Source: Pyrinomonadaceae bacterium
Lineage (GTDB): Bacteria > Acidobacteriota > Blastocatellia > Pyrinomonadales > Pyrinomonadaceae
Direction of reading: 5' to 3'
Assembly (NCBI GenBank): GCA_030841105.1
Contig: JAVEDE010000078.1
Location: forward strand, 1 to 64,000
Length of the DNA stretch: 64,000 nt
The translations under genes and the position numbers were made by a program. The notes under the pieces are model-generated. The model did no database searches. It was not told the DNA's origin and saw only the letters and a list, made by a program, of their open reading frames with translations. This document shows positions 23,948 to 33,348 of the stretch, in pieces. The first letter of the stretch is position 1; every line of letters begins with the position of its first letter.

Positions 23948-25738
23948 TTAGTTTAAGTTTCGCAGAACTGCTAAAGCCTTAGCTACTTCTTGGCCTTTCA
24001 ATTCAATAAAGTCGAGCAAGTCTTTTGGCGTGCGGGTGTCTTCAACGGTCTTGGCGTTGGGATTGACAGCCTTCAAGTCATAAACCGCGTCTTCGATTGC
24101 CTGGGCTTTGTTGGTCAACTCGCGGGCTTCCGTTTCAAGCGTTGAGACGGTAATTAACAGTTCGGCGATTTTCGCTTGCGCAGAGGGTGTGTTCTGTTTC
24201 TTTAGTTCTTTGATCTGGGCGCGCAAGCCTGTCGCTTCAGTTGTGAGTGGTCGCGCCTTTTCCCGCAACGGGTCGGCTTGCCGCTTAGCCTCCTGTCGCC
24301 GTGCGATTATGTCTACCGTCCAGCTTCTTTCACTATCGCCGCGTTCGGGCAAGAGCCGGAAGAAGTCAGTAAACTTATCGAGTGTGAAAGGTGTTTTCTT
24401 ACCGACCTTAATATCCGACAGGTCGTAGTACCAAATCTTTTCCGTCGGCCTACCTTTGGTGAAAAACAGCAGGTTTGTTTTGACGCCCGCGCCTGCGGCG
24501 GTGAAGACTCCACCCGCGAGACTGACGATGCACCACAGGTCGCAATCATCTAACAGCTTGCGCTTGGTCTGCACGAATGCTGTTTCATTCGTGCGGAACA
24601 GCACGCCTTCATCTATGACCATGCCGCAACGCCCGCCGTCCGGTCGCAGGTGATCAATGATGTATTGCAGAAAGAGTACCTGTGTTGCGCCTGTCTGAAA
24701 GGCGAAAAGGTTCTGCGCAGCTTTGCTTTCCTTGCCCCCGAAAGGCGGGTTCATCAGGATCACGTCAAAGAACGGCGGCGCACCTTCAAACAATCCGCCA
24801 TAGGTTTCCTGTCCGGTGAGCGTGTTGCCGTGCCAGATGTGCGGCTCATCTACGCCGTGCAGAATCATGTTCGCCAGCCCAATCGGATAGATGAGGTTGT
24901 CTTTCTCGCGCCCGTAGAACGTCCGGTGCTTGAGCCTGCTTAACTCTTCGCCTGACGGGTTCTTGTCCTTCATGTAATCGAAGGCTTGCGCGAGAAAGCC
25001 GCCAGTGCCGGCCGCAGGGTCGAAGATTGTTTCGCCGATTTGCGGGTCAATGACTTTGACCATCGCGCGGATAATCTCGCGCGGCGTGAAAAACTGTCCG
25101 CCGTCGTTGCCCTTCTCGCCCATCTTGAGCAGCAAACCCTCGAAGACCTGCGAGAGCGGGAAGACGTGCGTTGTGTCTATGTTCTGCTCGCTGATTTCAT
25201 GCACCTTGTCCAGCACGTCGAGGAAGTTCTTTTCCGTATCAACGCGGGTGCGCTCGACGCCTGACATGATTTCGCCGATGACCTTCTGGCGGGGGCTGGC
25301 GTTCGGATGCTTTACAGGGTCGCTGAACGAGCGCAGGTGTGGCAGGAGTTCATTGTTGACAAAGTTGATAACGCCGTTGAACTCCTGCCCCTCGTGCAGT
25401 TCCTTGCGCTTCCAGCCTTGCGGCCTGTCTTCGGAAGCGGCGACGAGTGGCGGTGCGTTATCATCGTAAGGTGCAGCCCAATCGCGCCAACGGTAAGGCG
25501 ATTGAAGCGACGGCGTGAACGGAGAGCCGATAACTTCGGCTTCTTCGGCTTCCAGTTGCTCGCGCTCATCAAGAATACGCAGGAAGAGAATCCAAGACAG
25601 TTCCGGCACGTACTGCAACGCGCCCGCGAGGTTTGAGCGGCGCAGGATGTTGCAGATGTTCCAGACGGCTGCATTGACGGATTGCTGCGTGTTGAGGACT
25701 TTGCCGTTACTGTTTCCGTTCTTCTTCTGTTTCGCCAT
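23948..25738 (-). CDS. hsdM: Type I restriction-modification DNA methyltransferase subunit
   Basis: A 596-residue N6-adenine methyltransferase. An N-terminal helical HsdM domain (about 20-190) is followed by the catalytic domain: S-adenosylmethionine motif DPAAGTGGF (240-248) and catalytic NPPF (330-333). A late KTNLLFFTKGRPTEKIWYYDL segment is typical of the family, and a coiled coil (about 455-560) is likely to contact HsdS. With HsdS it methylates adenine at the recognition site and protects the host and element. Its ATG overlaps the hsdS stop by one base (TAATG), so translation is coupled. It is the last gene of the hsdR-hsdS-hsdM operon. Confidence 0.97.
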   Translation of the reverse strand: MAKQKKNGNSNGKVLNTQQSVNAAVWNICNILRRSNLAGALQYVPELSWILFLRILDEREQLEAEEAEVIGSPFTPSLQSPYRWRDWAAPYDDNAPPLVAASEDRPQGWKRKELHEGQEFNGVINFVNNELLPHLRSFSDPVKHPNASPRQKVIGEIMSGVERTRVDTEKNFLDVLDKVHEISEQNIDTTHVFPLSQVFEGLLLKMGEKGNDGGQFFTPREIIRAMVKVIDPQIGETIFDPAAGTGGFLAQAFDYMKDKNPSGEELSRLKHRTFYGREKDNLIYPIGLANMILHGVDEPHIWHGNTLTGQETYGGLFEGAPPFFDVILMNPPFGGKESKAAQNLFAFQTGATQVLFLQYIIDHLRPDGGRCGMVIDEGVLFRTNETAFVQTKRKLLDDCDLWCIVSLAGGVFTAAGAGVKTNLLFFTKGRPTEKIWYYDLSDIKVGKKTPFTLDKFTDFFRLLPERGDSERSWTVDIIARRQEAKRQADPLREKARPLTTEATGLRAQIKELKKQNTPSAQAKIAELLITVSTLETEARELTNKAQAIEDAVYDLKAVNPNAKTVEDTRTPKDLLDFIELKGQEVAKALAVLRNLN

Positions 25739-26997
25739 TAAATTTTTCCGGTAAATGCTTGCCGCAATAACGCGGCGGGTAGTTCGCTGATTGAATCGAA
25801 TTGGACTTGCAATCTTTTGCGTATTTGCTCTGTCGCCATTAATTGCTCTGCAACCGTCTTTACAATAGCCTTTTGTTCTTCGAGTGACGGAAGTAGTGCT
25901 TGCTGGCGGTTAAGCACTTCGCCGTTCAAATTAGGTTGATTGCCGCCGCGCCCTTCTGTCTCGCGTCTCAGACGCGAATAGTTGTGACGAAACCACAGTT
26001 GTAGATATTGCGAATCAAACTCGTCAGGATTAGGTAGAACTGCAAAACAAGCCTGATTGGTCGTAGCAGGTATTGTAAGCAAGCCTGTTCTCCCGCGAGT
26101 TTGACCTTGCCCGTACATGGCTATCAACAACGTGTCAGCAGGCAGAAGTTTGATTGAACATTCTCGTAATGCTGTCTCGCTTACGTGTTCTTCTGTGTCA
26201 CTGATAAAGCCGTCTTTGAGTTCCCCTGTCTTCACCCAAGAAATAGTGCCGATGTAATAATCTGCTCTCGTTCGTGAAGGGGTTGAGCCGCTACAAGTCT
26301 GAGCAAATTCATCAATGCGTTTCTTTTGCCACTTCTCCGCTTCGGGACTTTCAAATACTTCGCGCAGGTAAGCAGCGGGCAAATCTTTCGCGGCTTTTAA
26401 CTGCGCATCGGCGGCAGCACGCGCCCGCTCTACTGCTTCTAGTTGTTCATTGATGATTGCGGCTATGCGTTTCTGTTCAGGTAGTGATGGAAGCGGAAAA
26501 TATAGATTTCCTAAAAGGGTAGCATTAACATTCGGCTGCGCGCCGCCCCGCGCGCTTGACCTAATCTGTCTCCAATAATCATCACTCTGAAAAAAGGCAT
26601 ATAAAAAATCACTATCAACATAGGCGACGGAAGCGCGTAGTCGTATAAGGTACGAAGCAAATACAGCCCGTGGCGGATTGCGGATTAGAAAACTTTTCCC
26701 TGTTGTCCCGCCTGTTCTAGCAAATACTATGTCACCATCGGCTAATTTGTTTGCCGCTTCCTCATTCACGTTAATCTTGCAGCCGGGAACTTGCTCCCAA
26801 TCAACTCGCCCGTTTTGAATGTCGGTTATTCGTAGGAATCGTGGCTCGTTTACCTTGAAATCCGCACTGGCTGTGAATCCATAATCAATGCGCTCGCATA
26901 CTTCTTTCAGTTGTACCCATCGCCAGCCATCAAGCAACGGCGCACGCTTAATACTCGCCTGTGAAATTTCGATAACAGTTGAAGCAGGTTGGCTCAC
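25738..26997 (-). CDS. hsdS: Type I restriction-modification specificity subunit
   Basis: A 419-residue specificity subunit with the usual two-fold design. Target domain 1 (about 20-185) ends in the conserved spacer LPEQKRIAAIINEQLEAVERA. Target domain 2 (about 230-370) ends in LEEQKAIVKTVAEQLMATEQI. The two spacer helices set the distance between the half-sites, and the final SELPAALLRQAFTGKI is characteristic. The target sequence cannot be deduced. It overlaps hsdR by four bases and hsdM by one. No second hsdS or inverted repeat was seen nearby, so allele switching is not suggested. Confidence 0.96.
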   Translation of the reverse strand: MSQPASTVIEISQASIKRAPLLDGWRWVQLKEVCERIDYGFTASADFKVNEPRFLRITDIQNGRVDWEQVPGCKINVNEEAANKLADGDIVFARTGGTTGKSFLIRNPPRAVFASYLIRLRASVAYVDSDFLYAFFQSDDYWRQIRSSARGGAQPNVNATLLGNLYFPLPSLPEQKRIAAIINEQLEAVERARAAADAQLKAAKDLPAAYLREVFESPEAEKWQKKRIDEFAQTCSGSTPSRTRADYYIGTISWVKTGELKDGFISDTEEHVSETALRECSIKLLPADTLLIAMYGQGQTRGRTGLLTIPATTNQACFAVLPNPDEFDSQYLQLWFRHNYSRLRRETEGRGGNQPNLNGEVLNRQQALLPSLEEQKAIVKTVAEQLMATEQIRKRLQVQFDSISELPAALLRQAFTGKI

Positions 26998-29366
26998 GCG
27001 CTAAAAATCCTTTCCTTTGTCTCGTTCAACACCTCTCTAGCTGGCCTCTCAAGTGCCTTGAGCGCGTTCAATCCGCCCGCGTTCTTCACTTCCGGCGTCC
27101 GCAATAGTTGGTCGCTTTCCAGCCCTTCTGTGCCACCGCGCGCGAACTGCGCCGCGATTGCCTGCACCGTCTTGGCTGTCGCTGGCGGCATCTGTCCGAG
27201 CCATTCCGCCTGCTTGTAACCGAAAGACTCCGCCCGTTCAAGCCGCGTGTGCGGACTCATCCCGTAGCCGACATCTGCCAGCACGTCGTAGAGGTCGTAA
27301 TCTTCCATCTCTTCAACTGCGCGCAGAGCCTTCGGCGAATACGGGCGCACATACTCCATCAGCTTATTGCGCTCATCCGGCACAATCCATTTCGCCCGAA
27401 ACTCATCAAGCGTCTCCGCCTGCTCGACAAGACGAGCCGCGAGCCGTTGCCTGTACTCTTCCGCCGGGATCGGCATCGCCTTGCCGTCAACACTGGCGAC
27501 GATGAAGCGTCCCGCGTCCGTCACTTGCACGCTGACGCCTTCCTCGATTTCAGCCACGGGCGGGGGCGGAGGCGGGTCAACTAAAATGTCCGGTCGCTCT
27601 GTCGGCGCAGGCCGCAGCCGCGTCTTAAACTCCGCGCCGAAAAGCCTAGTCGCGTCCGTGTAATCGTAAACCCGAAACATCAGCTTGCCTGTCGTAGGGT
27701 CTAACCGCGTCCCGCGCCCGACCATCTGATAGAAGGCAATCGGCGATTTGACGTAGCGGAAGAACACGATGTTCCGCACGTTCGGCACGTCAACGCCCGT
27801 CGTCAACAGGTCAACCGTCGTGGCGATGAAGTGATGTCGCGTCCCGCCTTTCAAGTCCGCAATGTAATCGCCGCCACCGCTTTCCGCCGTGCATTTGAAA
27901 GCGTAGTTATCAACGGGCGCGCGGTTGTTCTCTCGACACCATTCCGCATATAGATTGTTCAATGCAATTGCAACGTCGTCGGCGTGGCTGTCTCGCACGC
28001 AAAAGATAATCGTCTTCTGCTCCGGCGTGCCGGTTGCGACGAGTTGACTGAACAGGTCTTGCGCCATCACCTGCACGCGCGCCTTGATTTTGATTGAACT
28101 CTCGAAACTACTAGCCGCATACCGCTTGCGTATCTCGTCCGCGCTCAACGGCTCTCCGGTGGTCGCATCAACCAGCCTCACCCCTTCAAGGTCTTTGGCT
28201 TCCAATCCGGTTTCACCCTCGGTCTTCGCCTTCGCATTGATGAAGATGTCGCGCCGGATAATCTCGCACGCCGCAAGGTATCCGTCTTCGATGCCCTGCG
28301 CCATATCGTATTCATAAACTGGCAAGCCGAAATGACGGATGTTGTCCGCACTTATCTCTGCGTCTTTATCGTCCTTCGCGCTGCCATCGGGAATTAGAAG
28401 TTGGCGCGGCGTAGCTGTCAGCCCGACTTGCACCGCATCAGGGTTGCGCTTCAAGACCTGCGACCATTTGCCCCAAGCCGATCTATGGCACTCGTCAATC
28501 ACGATGTGACTGAAATAGTTTTCAGGGTAGTGTCGAAGCAGAAAACTAGCGTCCGCTTCGTCGCTCTCAACTCCGAGCGTCTGGTAGGTCGCAATCAAAA
28601 TGCGCGCGTTCTTCTGCGCGTTGCCTGACGAGACGGCGGCGGCGTTCGCGCCGAAGACGTTTTGCAGCGCGCCCGTCGCCTGCGTCCGCAATTCGTCGCG
28701 GTCACAGATAAACAGAGCCTTCCGCATCTGTCCGGCATCGGCGATGCGCTTGAGCAGATGGACGGCGATAAACGTCTTGCCCGCGCCCGTCGCCAGTGTC
28801 AGCAACGCGCGCTTTTCTCCGCGCGCCAGTTTCTCTAAGACCGCTCTGATTGCGGCATCTTGATAGTAACGCCGCGTCGCTTCGCCAGCCGGGTAGGACT
28901 TGAGCAGAGGCTTCGCGGCCTCGTCATCAAGATTAAACTTGACGTGTTGCTCGTAACGGGCGCGCAGTTCGGCGGGTGTGGGAAACGCCGACATCGCACG
29001 TTTGTCGCTCGTCAGCTTCGTGCTCGCGTCATACTCGACAAACTGATGCCCGTTAGTAGCAAAGACGAAAGGCACGTTAAGCCGCTTCGCATCCGCATAC
29101 ACCTTCGCCTGTTCGAGTCCGTGCGCGGGCGCGTAGCCTTCGGCCTTTGCTTCAATCAACGCCACCGCCACAGGCTGTGGGTTGCTGCCGACCTTGACGC
29201 GCAACGTGTAATCCGCGCGTCCCTTACCGCGCCTGCGTGCCCTGTCGCCGTGAATCTCAATTGCTCCGGCCGTCTCTTCCCGCTTTATCAAGTCTTCTGT
29301 CCATCCGCGCGCATGTAGAGCGGGATCAATCAACTTGGCGCGAGTGTCTGACTCATTCATAGACAT
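26994..29366 (-). CDS. hsdR: Type I restriction enzyme motor/nuclease subunit
   Basis: A 790-residue protein. The N-terminal nuclease shows D52 and E72-x-K74 (ALIEAKAEG), the PD-(D/E)XK pattern. Superfamily 2 helicase motifs follow: Walker A LATGAGKT (191-198), DECH (291-294), LTATPRQ and, late, VGRGTRLDP. This is the shorter HsdR type (EcoKI subunits are about 1,170). It moves DNA past the complex and cuts at a distance from the site. Start choice is between ATG 29366 and ATG 29360; GGA lies 11 bases before the first. It is the first gene of the operon, with about 1.6 kb of gene-poor sequence upstream. Confidence 0.96.
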   Translation of the reverse strand: MSMNESDTRAKLIDPALHARGWTEDLIKREETAGAIEIHGDRARRRGKGRADYTLRVKVGSNPQPVAVALIEAKAEGYAPAHGLEQAKVYADAKRLNVPFVFATNGHQFVEYDASTKLTSDKRAMSAFPTPAELRARYEQHVKFNLDDEAAKPLLKSYPAGEATRRYYQDAAIRAVLEKLARGEKRALLTLATGAGKTFIAVHLLKRIADAGQMRKALFICDRDELRTQATGALQNVFGANAAAVSSGNAQKNARILIATYQTLGVESDEADASFLLRHYPENYFSHIVIDECHRSAWGKWSQVLKRNPDAVQVGLTATPRQLLIPDGSAKDDKDAEISADNIRHFGLPVYEYDMAQGIEDGYLAACEIIRRDIFINAKAKTEGETGLEAKDLEGVRLVDATTGEPLSADEIRKRYAASSFESSIKIKARVQVMAQDLFSQLVATGTPEQKTIIFCVRDSHADDVAIALNNLYAEWCRENNRAPVDNYAFKCTAESGGGDYIADLKGGTRHHFIATTVDLLTTGVDVPNVRNIVFFRYVKSPIAFYQMVGRGTRLDPTTGKLMFRVYDYTDATRLFGAEFKTRLRPAPTERPDILVDPPPPPPVAEIEEGVSVQVTDAGRFIVASVDGKAMPIPAEEYRQRLAARLVEQAETLDEFRAKWIVPDERNKLMEYVRPYSPKALRAVEEMEDYDLYDVLADVGYGMSPHTRLERAESFGYKQAEWLGQMPPATAKTVQAIAAQFARGGTEGLESDQLLRTPEVKNAGGLNALKALERPAREVLNETKERIFSA

Positions 29367-29484
29367 AGGTGAGATTCCTGAAGGCTTACACAGTAAGAAG
29401 CAACCGACTCCGCTCAGGCTTTTGCTTTAACAAATTACCACACAGGATATTTTCGATAAAACCATCCGAACAAGGAGATGGTTG

Positions 29485-29562
29485 ATGCCTATATCAAACT
29501 CATTACTGGAGCGCACAGACGCGCCCGCAGCGGGACGTGGAGGCCAAGTTGGACGAAGTTGA
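29485..29562 (+). other. 25-codon mini-frame with strong ribosome site
   Basis: Reads MPISNSLLERTDAPAAGRGG then QVGRS. The ribosome site aaggag lies seven bases before the ATG, which is unusually good for such a short frame, and a strong hairpin follows 5 bases after the stop. It may be a leader peptide or chance. Confidence 0.3.
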
Positions 29563-29566
29563 ACGT

Positions 29567-29604
29567 AAAAAAGGAAACAGGGCACGTCGTCGCCTGTTTC
29601 CTTT
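29567..29604 (-). terminator. Strong hairpin with T-run on the minus strand
   Basis: A perfect 12-bp stem (aaaggaaacagg / cctgtttccttt, 29570-29581 and 29593-29604) with an 11-base loop. On the minus strand a run of T follows (CCTTTTTTAC), so it would stop transcription entering hsdR from the right. The plus strand has only three Ts. Confidence 0.75.
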
Positions 29605-30336
29605 GGTGGCACCGGCGAAGACTCGGAGCGTCTCGTCGAGCGTGAGTAACTTGATCGTTCGTCTGCGGGAGCGAGCAGGCCAGATGGCACCGGGACAATA
29701 CGATTGTTATGTCGTGTTGGCAAGAAAGTGATGGGTGAATTGACGCGCGGGCACCCGTGCATCGCTCGGTTTTCGTCTGTATTGTCCCGTTCGCGCTATC
29801 ACAAACAAAAGCGGTGAAGCCCGCACGCCTCGCTACTCGCGGTCGAATTCGATTGTCCCGCTTTATTGCTCAACCCCTTTTTCAGATCAGGAATTTCTTA
29901 ACCGCTTCCGGCATCAGGCTATTTTGCGTTTATTTGACCCGTGGCCGCTCGCGGGAAATGGCAAGGCTCCCGCGTGTGCGGCTCAATCCAGTTCGTCCTG
30001 CGCGAAGGGGCGCAACATAGCGCGGTCTGTAGGATGAGGGGGAGCTATCGAGGCGCTAGGTTGAATGATTTGAGGGGAGCAAGGCTCCTGCTGCTTCTTA
30101 TTTTGTCCAAGCAGGCTTTAATCGATCAATCCAGTTTCAGTCCGTGATCGAACGCGCGGCAGGCCCATACCCCATGACGGATCGTAAATCCTACATACCC
30201 CATGACGGTTTGCCGGCGGCGCGACACATGAAGGCTCGTCCAAAACCTTACATACCAGCCCCTTTGACGCGTCACAAGCAAGGGCACCCTTCGCCTCGTT
30301 CAGCTCAATCCGGCTCGGCCTGCGCTGGGTGGCGCG
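29605..30336. other. Gene-poor region of the element
   Basis: No convincing gene over 730 bases. A 15-base direct repeat (cataccccatgacgg) occurs at 30166-30180 and 30194-30208. One short plus-strand frame from about 30174 (start MTDRKSYIPHDG) contains it and ends inside the next frame's start, but its composition is not persuasive. The rest looks like decayed sequence. Confidence 0.4.
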
Positions 30337-30666
30337 ATGTTCGATGAGGAAATTGACTCGCCCGACTATGAGACTATAACGGACGAGGAATGCACCCGGT
30401 GGCTCGATCTAATACTCGTCAATACTGAGAAGCGATTTTTAACCCTGTATGCCATGACGCGCGCCACTTGCAGACGGAGGAAGAGAAGAAAGTTAAAGAG
30501 CGACTTGATAGGATGTCGGGCGGTTAGGCCGCGCGATGCAGTTCAAATTTCAGGAGAGGGTCGGGAGCTGGCCTTTAAGTTTCAGAAACATTTGCGGGAC
30601 ATTTAGCGGCTGGATAATTTGGAGCACGATTTGCGCACGAAAGGCGCGCAGCACTTTAAGCTGTGA
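30337..30666 (+). pseudogene. Decayed small gene with frameshift and in-frame stop
   Basis: The first 34 codons look natural (MFDEEIDSPDYETITDEECT, then RWLDLILVNTEKRF). At a run of five T (CGA TTT TTA, about 30434-30441) the natural reading moves to the minus-one frame: NPVCHDARHLQTEEEKKVKE, then RLDRMSGG and stop. Further on, the first frame again looks natural (EGRELAFKFQKHLRD), crosses a TAG, and continues RLDNLEHDLRTKGAQHFKL to a stop at 30666. The sequence thus needs at least one frameshift and one stop repair. Sequencing error in the T-run, or programmed slippage on A-TTT-TTA for the first part, is an alternative. Confidence 0.45.
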
Positions 30667-30781
30667 TTATTAATCAATGATAAATCAATCGCTTACGATG
30701 AAATTTCCTATACAATTGAAATTACTCGGGCTCGACTTCGCGCCCTTCGCTTGGCCGTTTCCCGGTGACGTCCGAAAATGA

Positions 30782-30946
30782 ACCATTAAGGATAGATTCA
30801 CGCATATTTATTCTGTCGCGCTCTGGCGGCCATCTTCAACAGAGGGCAAAGGTCAATACTCGTCGTTAATCTACGCGGCCACGCTCAACGCGGGAAACTC
30901 CGTTGCGCTACGTGGCTTCCTCCGCGAGAGCGAAGGCGGTTATTAA
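30782..30946 (+). pseudogene. 54-codon gene fragment without a normal start
   Basis: After an in-frame TGA the frame reads TIKDRFTHIYSVALWRPSST, then EGKGQYSSLIYAATLNAGNS and VALRGFLRESEGGY before a TAA. The sequence looks like real protein, but there is no ATG, GTG or TTG near its beginning. Probably the end of a degraded gene. Family unknown. Confidence 0.35.
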
Positions 30947-31038
30947 GGTTGATGTAAGGAAATCGCATCCGAACAGGATGGGAACGGGTGTTGCGAAGTA
31001 TAAATAACTCGAACTAGAAAGGGGCGTAAGAATTAAAG

Positions 31039-31914
31039 GTGGCTTCACCTAATGATAATTCCGGCCAGCTTTCTGCACACCTTAGGAAGTCGCTCAACAC
31101 ACATGGTTACGGCTTCCAATACGCAGTAATGCGCCGTGTGCATGAACTGACCAACGCCGGAACTTCAACTTGGTTATTTGACGGAGCTGAATTTCCAGTG
31201 GTGGGCGGCGATGAGACGACTCACATAGATTTCATATTGAGGTGGCGACACGGCGGTGTTTACTTAGTGTGTGAGTGTAAGCGCGCAGACCCAGCCATAG
31301 CCCGCTGGTGCTTTGCGCGTGCCCCTTATACGTGGCGTAATCCGAGACCTAATGAGGTTACCTTCGAGCAGCTTCATGTAACTGACGATCCTCAGCGTAG
31401 GATGATTCACAGAGCTAAATTTGGGTACTTAGGGGGAGAGGATGAGCGTGTGTACCATCTCGGCTTCGAGTTAAGGACAACCGAAAAGGGAGATGGGAGT
31501 GGGCACGGCGGCCAAGCCATCAATAAGGCGGTGACGCAAGTGTTACGCGGAACCAGCGGCCTCATCGATTATCTGTCTGACTTCGCCCGAAGCAACTGGA
31601 GCCGAGGGCGGGCAGACACATTTATCCCCGCGATTTTCACCACGGCGCAAATATGGGTGACGGATGCTGACTTGGGTAACGCAGATTTGACGACAGGCAA
31701 TCTAGCTCCTGATGCCGTCCAAGCGCAGAGAGAGAATTGGATTTGGTTCGCGCACAACAGATCGCCGAGATTACAGCCTTCAGTAGGTTCTGAAACACCA
31801 CTCGGCGAACTCTCAGCATATTTGAGGAGAGATCATGCCAGGGCGATTGCAATCATTAGCCCTGACGGCATAGACGATTTCTTACAAAGTGATTTAGGTG
31901 ACTGGCTAACCTAG
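31039..31914 (+). CDS. PD-(D/E)XK-like nuclease-fold protein
   Basis: A 291-residue protein starting with GTG at 31039 (ribosome site weak). Residues 60-83 read ETTHIDFILRWRHGG followed by VYLVCECKRAD. D64, E79 and K81 have the spacing and strand context of a PD-(D/E)XK nuclease core. A basic helix follows. Residues 150-180 are Gly-rich (GDGSGHGGQAINKAV). The C-terminal part has no recognised motif. A restriction- or repair-type DNase is suggested by the motif only. It lies 149 bases before a Cys-rich AT-hook protein on the same strand, so they may act together. Confidence 0.65.
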   Translation: MASPNDNSGQLSAHLRKSLNTHGYGFQYAVMRRVHELTNAGTSTWLFDGAEFPVVGGDETTHIDFILRWRHGGVYLVCECKRADPAIARWCFARAPYTWRNPRPNEVTFEQLHVTDDPQRRMIHRAKFGYLGGEDERVYHLGFELRTTEKGDGSGHGGQAINKAVTQVLRGTSGLIDYLSDFARSNWSRGRADTFIPAIFTTAQIWVTDADLGNADLTTGNLAPDAVQAQRENWIWFAHNRSPRLQPSVGSETPLGELSAYLRRDHARAIAIISPDGIDDFLQSDLGDWLT

Positions 31915-32063
31915 CTGCAACCAAGCAACTGAAAGCCAGAGGGCATTGAGACAAATTTCGGCTCGCCTCACCCGTGACTGATTATTGTAGGGACAAGTCG
32001 CGCATCCCTGAGCGACTAGCGAGTCGTATTCAACTCAGGGCTTATAAATGGGGGTTGTGAGGT

Positions 32064-33107
32064 ATGCCTGCTAAGCTTGCTTATCCAACGAAAGATTTAG
32101 AGATGGCCGACGGCCAAATCCTCCATTGGACAAGACTCTGCCGCCCAACTCTTTACTGGATGGTGCCATTCAGTTGTCCTATCCATAACAGGGAGCGTTT
32201 AGTGCCAGCGAGCGTGGCATTAAGACCGGGCTTCAACCAACTTTGTTTAGAATGCTTACTCATAAATCCGCCGTGGATGCATACCCATGAGCAAGTGCTC
32301 CCTAAAGGAACGAAAGTCCTTTTTCACAGGCGCGCTAAAGGCAACAATTACAAAGTTGCGATTGAATGTCACGGGTGCTTCAAAGAGGTTGGGGAAATAA
32401 AGTACGTCCAATATCAAACTATTTTCTCTTACATTAAGGGGCTAATAGCGGTGCTAGCACTCGTTCACTGGGCGGGCGACGAGGATGCGAAAAGCTGGCT
32501 TCGCCTCTGGCCCCACCTTAAATTCATAAAGTATTGGAGCGAACTTTGCGCGGACTGTCGGAGGGGGCTTCCCAGTTATAAAAAATTTACCACTGATAAA
32601 GAAAATGTTAACGGTGCAATAATTCAATTCTCGCAAGAAAAAGATGCAATGGTACCCGTCTTTCATCCGACGTGTCAGCACACCGTATGGAAAAAAAGGG
32701 GGACTGCCCGCTCCCACTGGAATGAGTATTTTGATATTTGCTTCCCTTGCCAGCGCGCTCCCCGCGCTTTAGCTGCGAGGATGAAAGAGTTGGGCAGCAA
32801 CGGGCATAAGAATAGAAGCGAAGATAAGGAAGGTGATACAGCTAAAAGGAGGGGTCGTAAACCTGGAACGACAGGGTTTGATCACGATAAGTTCCCCACT
32901 GAAGTTAATGCAATCATCTTGAAACTTTGGAAACAAAAGCAATCAATTGTAGCCATCACTAAAAAAGCTGTTGCCGATGAATTTCACGAGAAAGGTGAGA
33001 GGCTATCTGAGTGGGACATAACTAATAGACTAAAAATTTGTGGCATCAACGAGAAATGGCCGAGTTACCGTGAATCAGTTATTAAAATGGAGGTTATAAA
33101 TAATTAG
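32064..33107 (+). CDS. Multi-CxxC zinc-binding protein with AT-hook
   Basis: A 347-residue protein. It has four CxxC pairs at 61/64, 102/105, 162/165 and 226/229, plus CPIH at 38-41 and HPTC at 201-204, which is enough for three or four zinc sites. A KRRGRKPG segment at 261-268 is a typical AT-hook (minor-groove binder). The C-terminal 70 residues (TEVNAIILKLWKQKQSIVAI, then a KAVADEF helix) look like a helix-turn-helix. The protein is therefore likely to bind nucleic acid. No family is recognised. Its stop codon lies inside the left arm of a long palindrome. Confidence 0.7.
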   Translation: MPAKLAYPTKDLEMADGQILHWTRLCRPTLYWMVPFSCPIHNRERLVPASVALRPGFNQLCLECLLINPPWMHTHEQVLPKGTKVLFHRRAKGNNYKVAIECHGCFKEVGEIKYVQYQTIFSYIKGLIAVLALVHWAGDEDAKSWLRLWPHLKFIKYWSELCADCRRGLPSYKKFTTDKENVNGAIIQFSQEKDAMVPVFHPTCQHTVWKKRGTARSHWNEYFDICFPCQRAPRALAARMKELGSNGHKNRSEDKEGDTAKRRGRKPGTTGFDHDKFPTEVNAIILKLWKQKQSIVAITKKAVADEFHEKGERLSEWDITNRLKICGINEKWPSYRESVIKMEVINN

Positions 33108-33154
33108 CCAGATATTAATTATAAGCAGGTTATAATTAATATCTGGCTAATTAT
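33100..33154 (+). repeat. Perfect 25-bp-arm palindrome at the gene end
   Basis: Arms 33100-33124 and 33130-33154 (ataattagccagatatta and so on) are perfectly complementary around a 5-base loop gcagg. The stem is AT-rich. No T-run follows, although the arm itself is U-rich. It covers the stop codon of the Cys-rich protein gene. It could serve as terminator, RNA-stability element or replication-related dyad. Confidence 0.85.
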
Positions 33155-33348
33155 CGCCATCCTGAGCCTGGAACTTATTTCGTAAATTGAGCCCGTCGTC
33201 GAAGATTGCACCTCGACGGCGGGCTCAATTCTTTGCACGAGAAACCGGCCTGCCAGCCAATAATCTCAGGAGACAAGTTAAACGTGATCCGCATTCTATC
33301 AACTCACCACACGCGCAGCAACAATTTAAAGATGTCGGAGGGCGCGGC

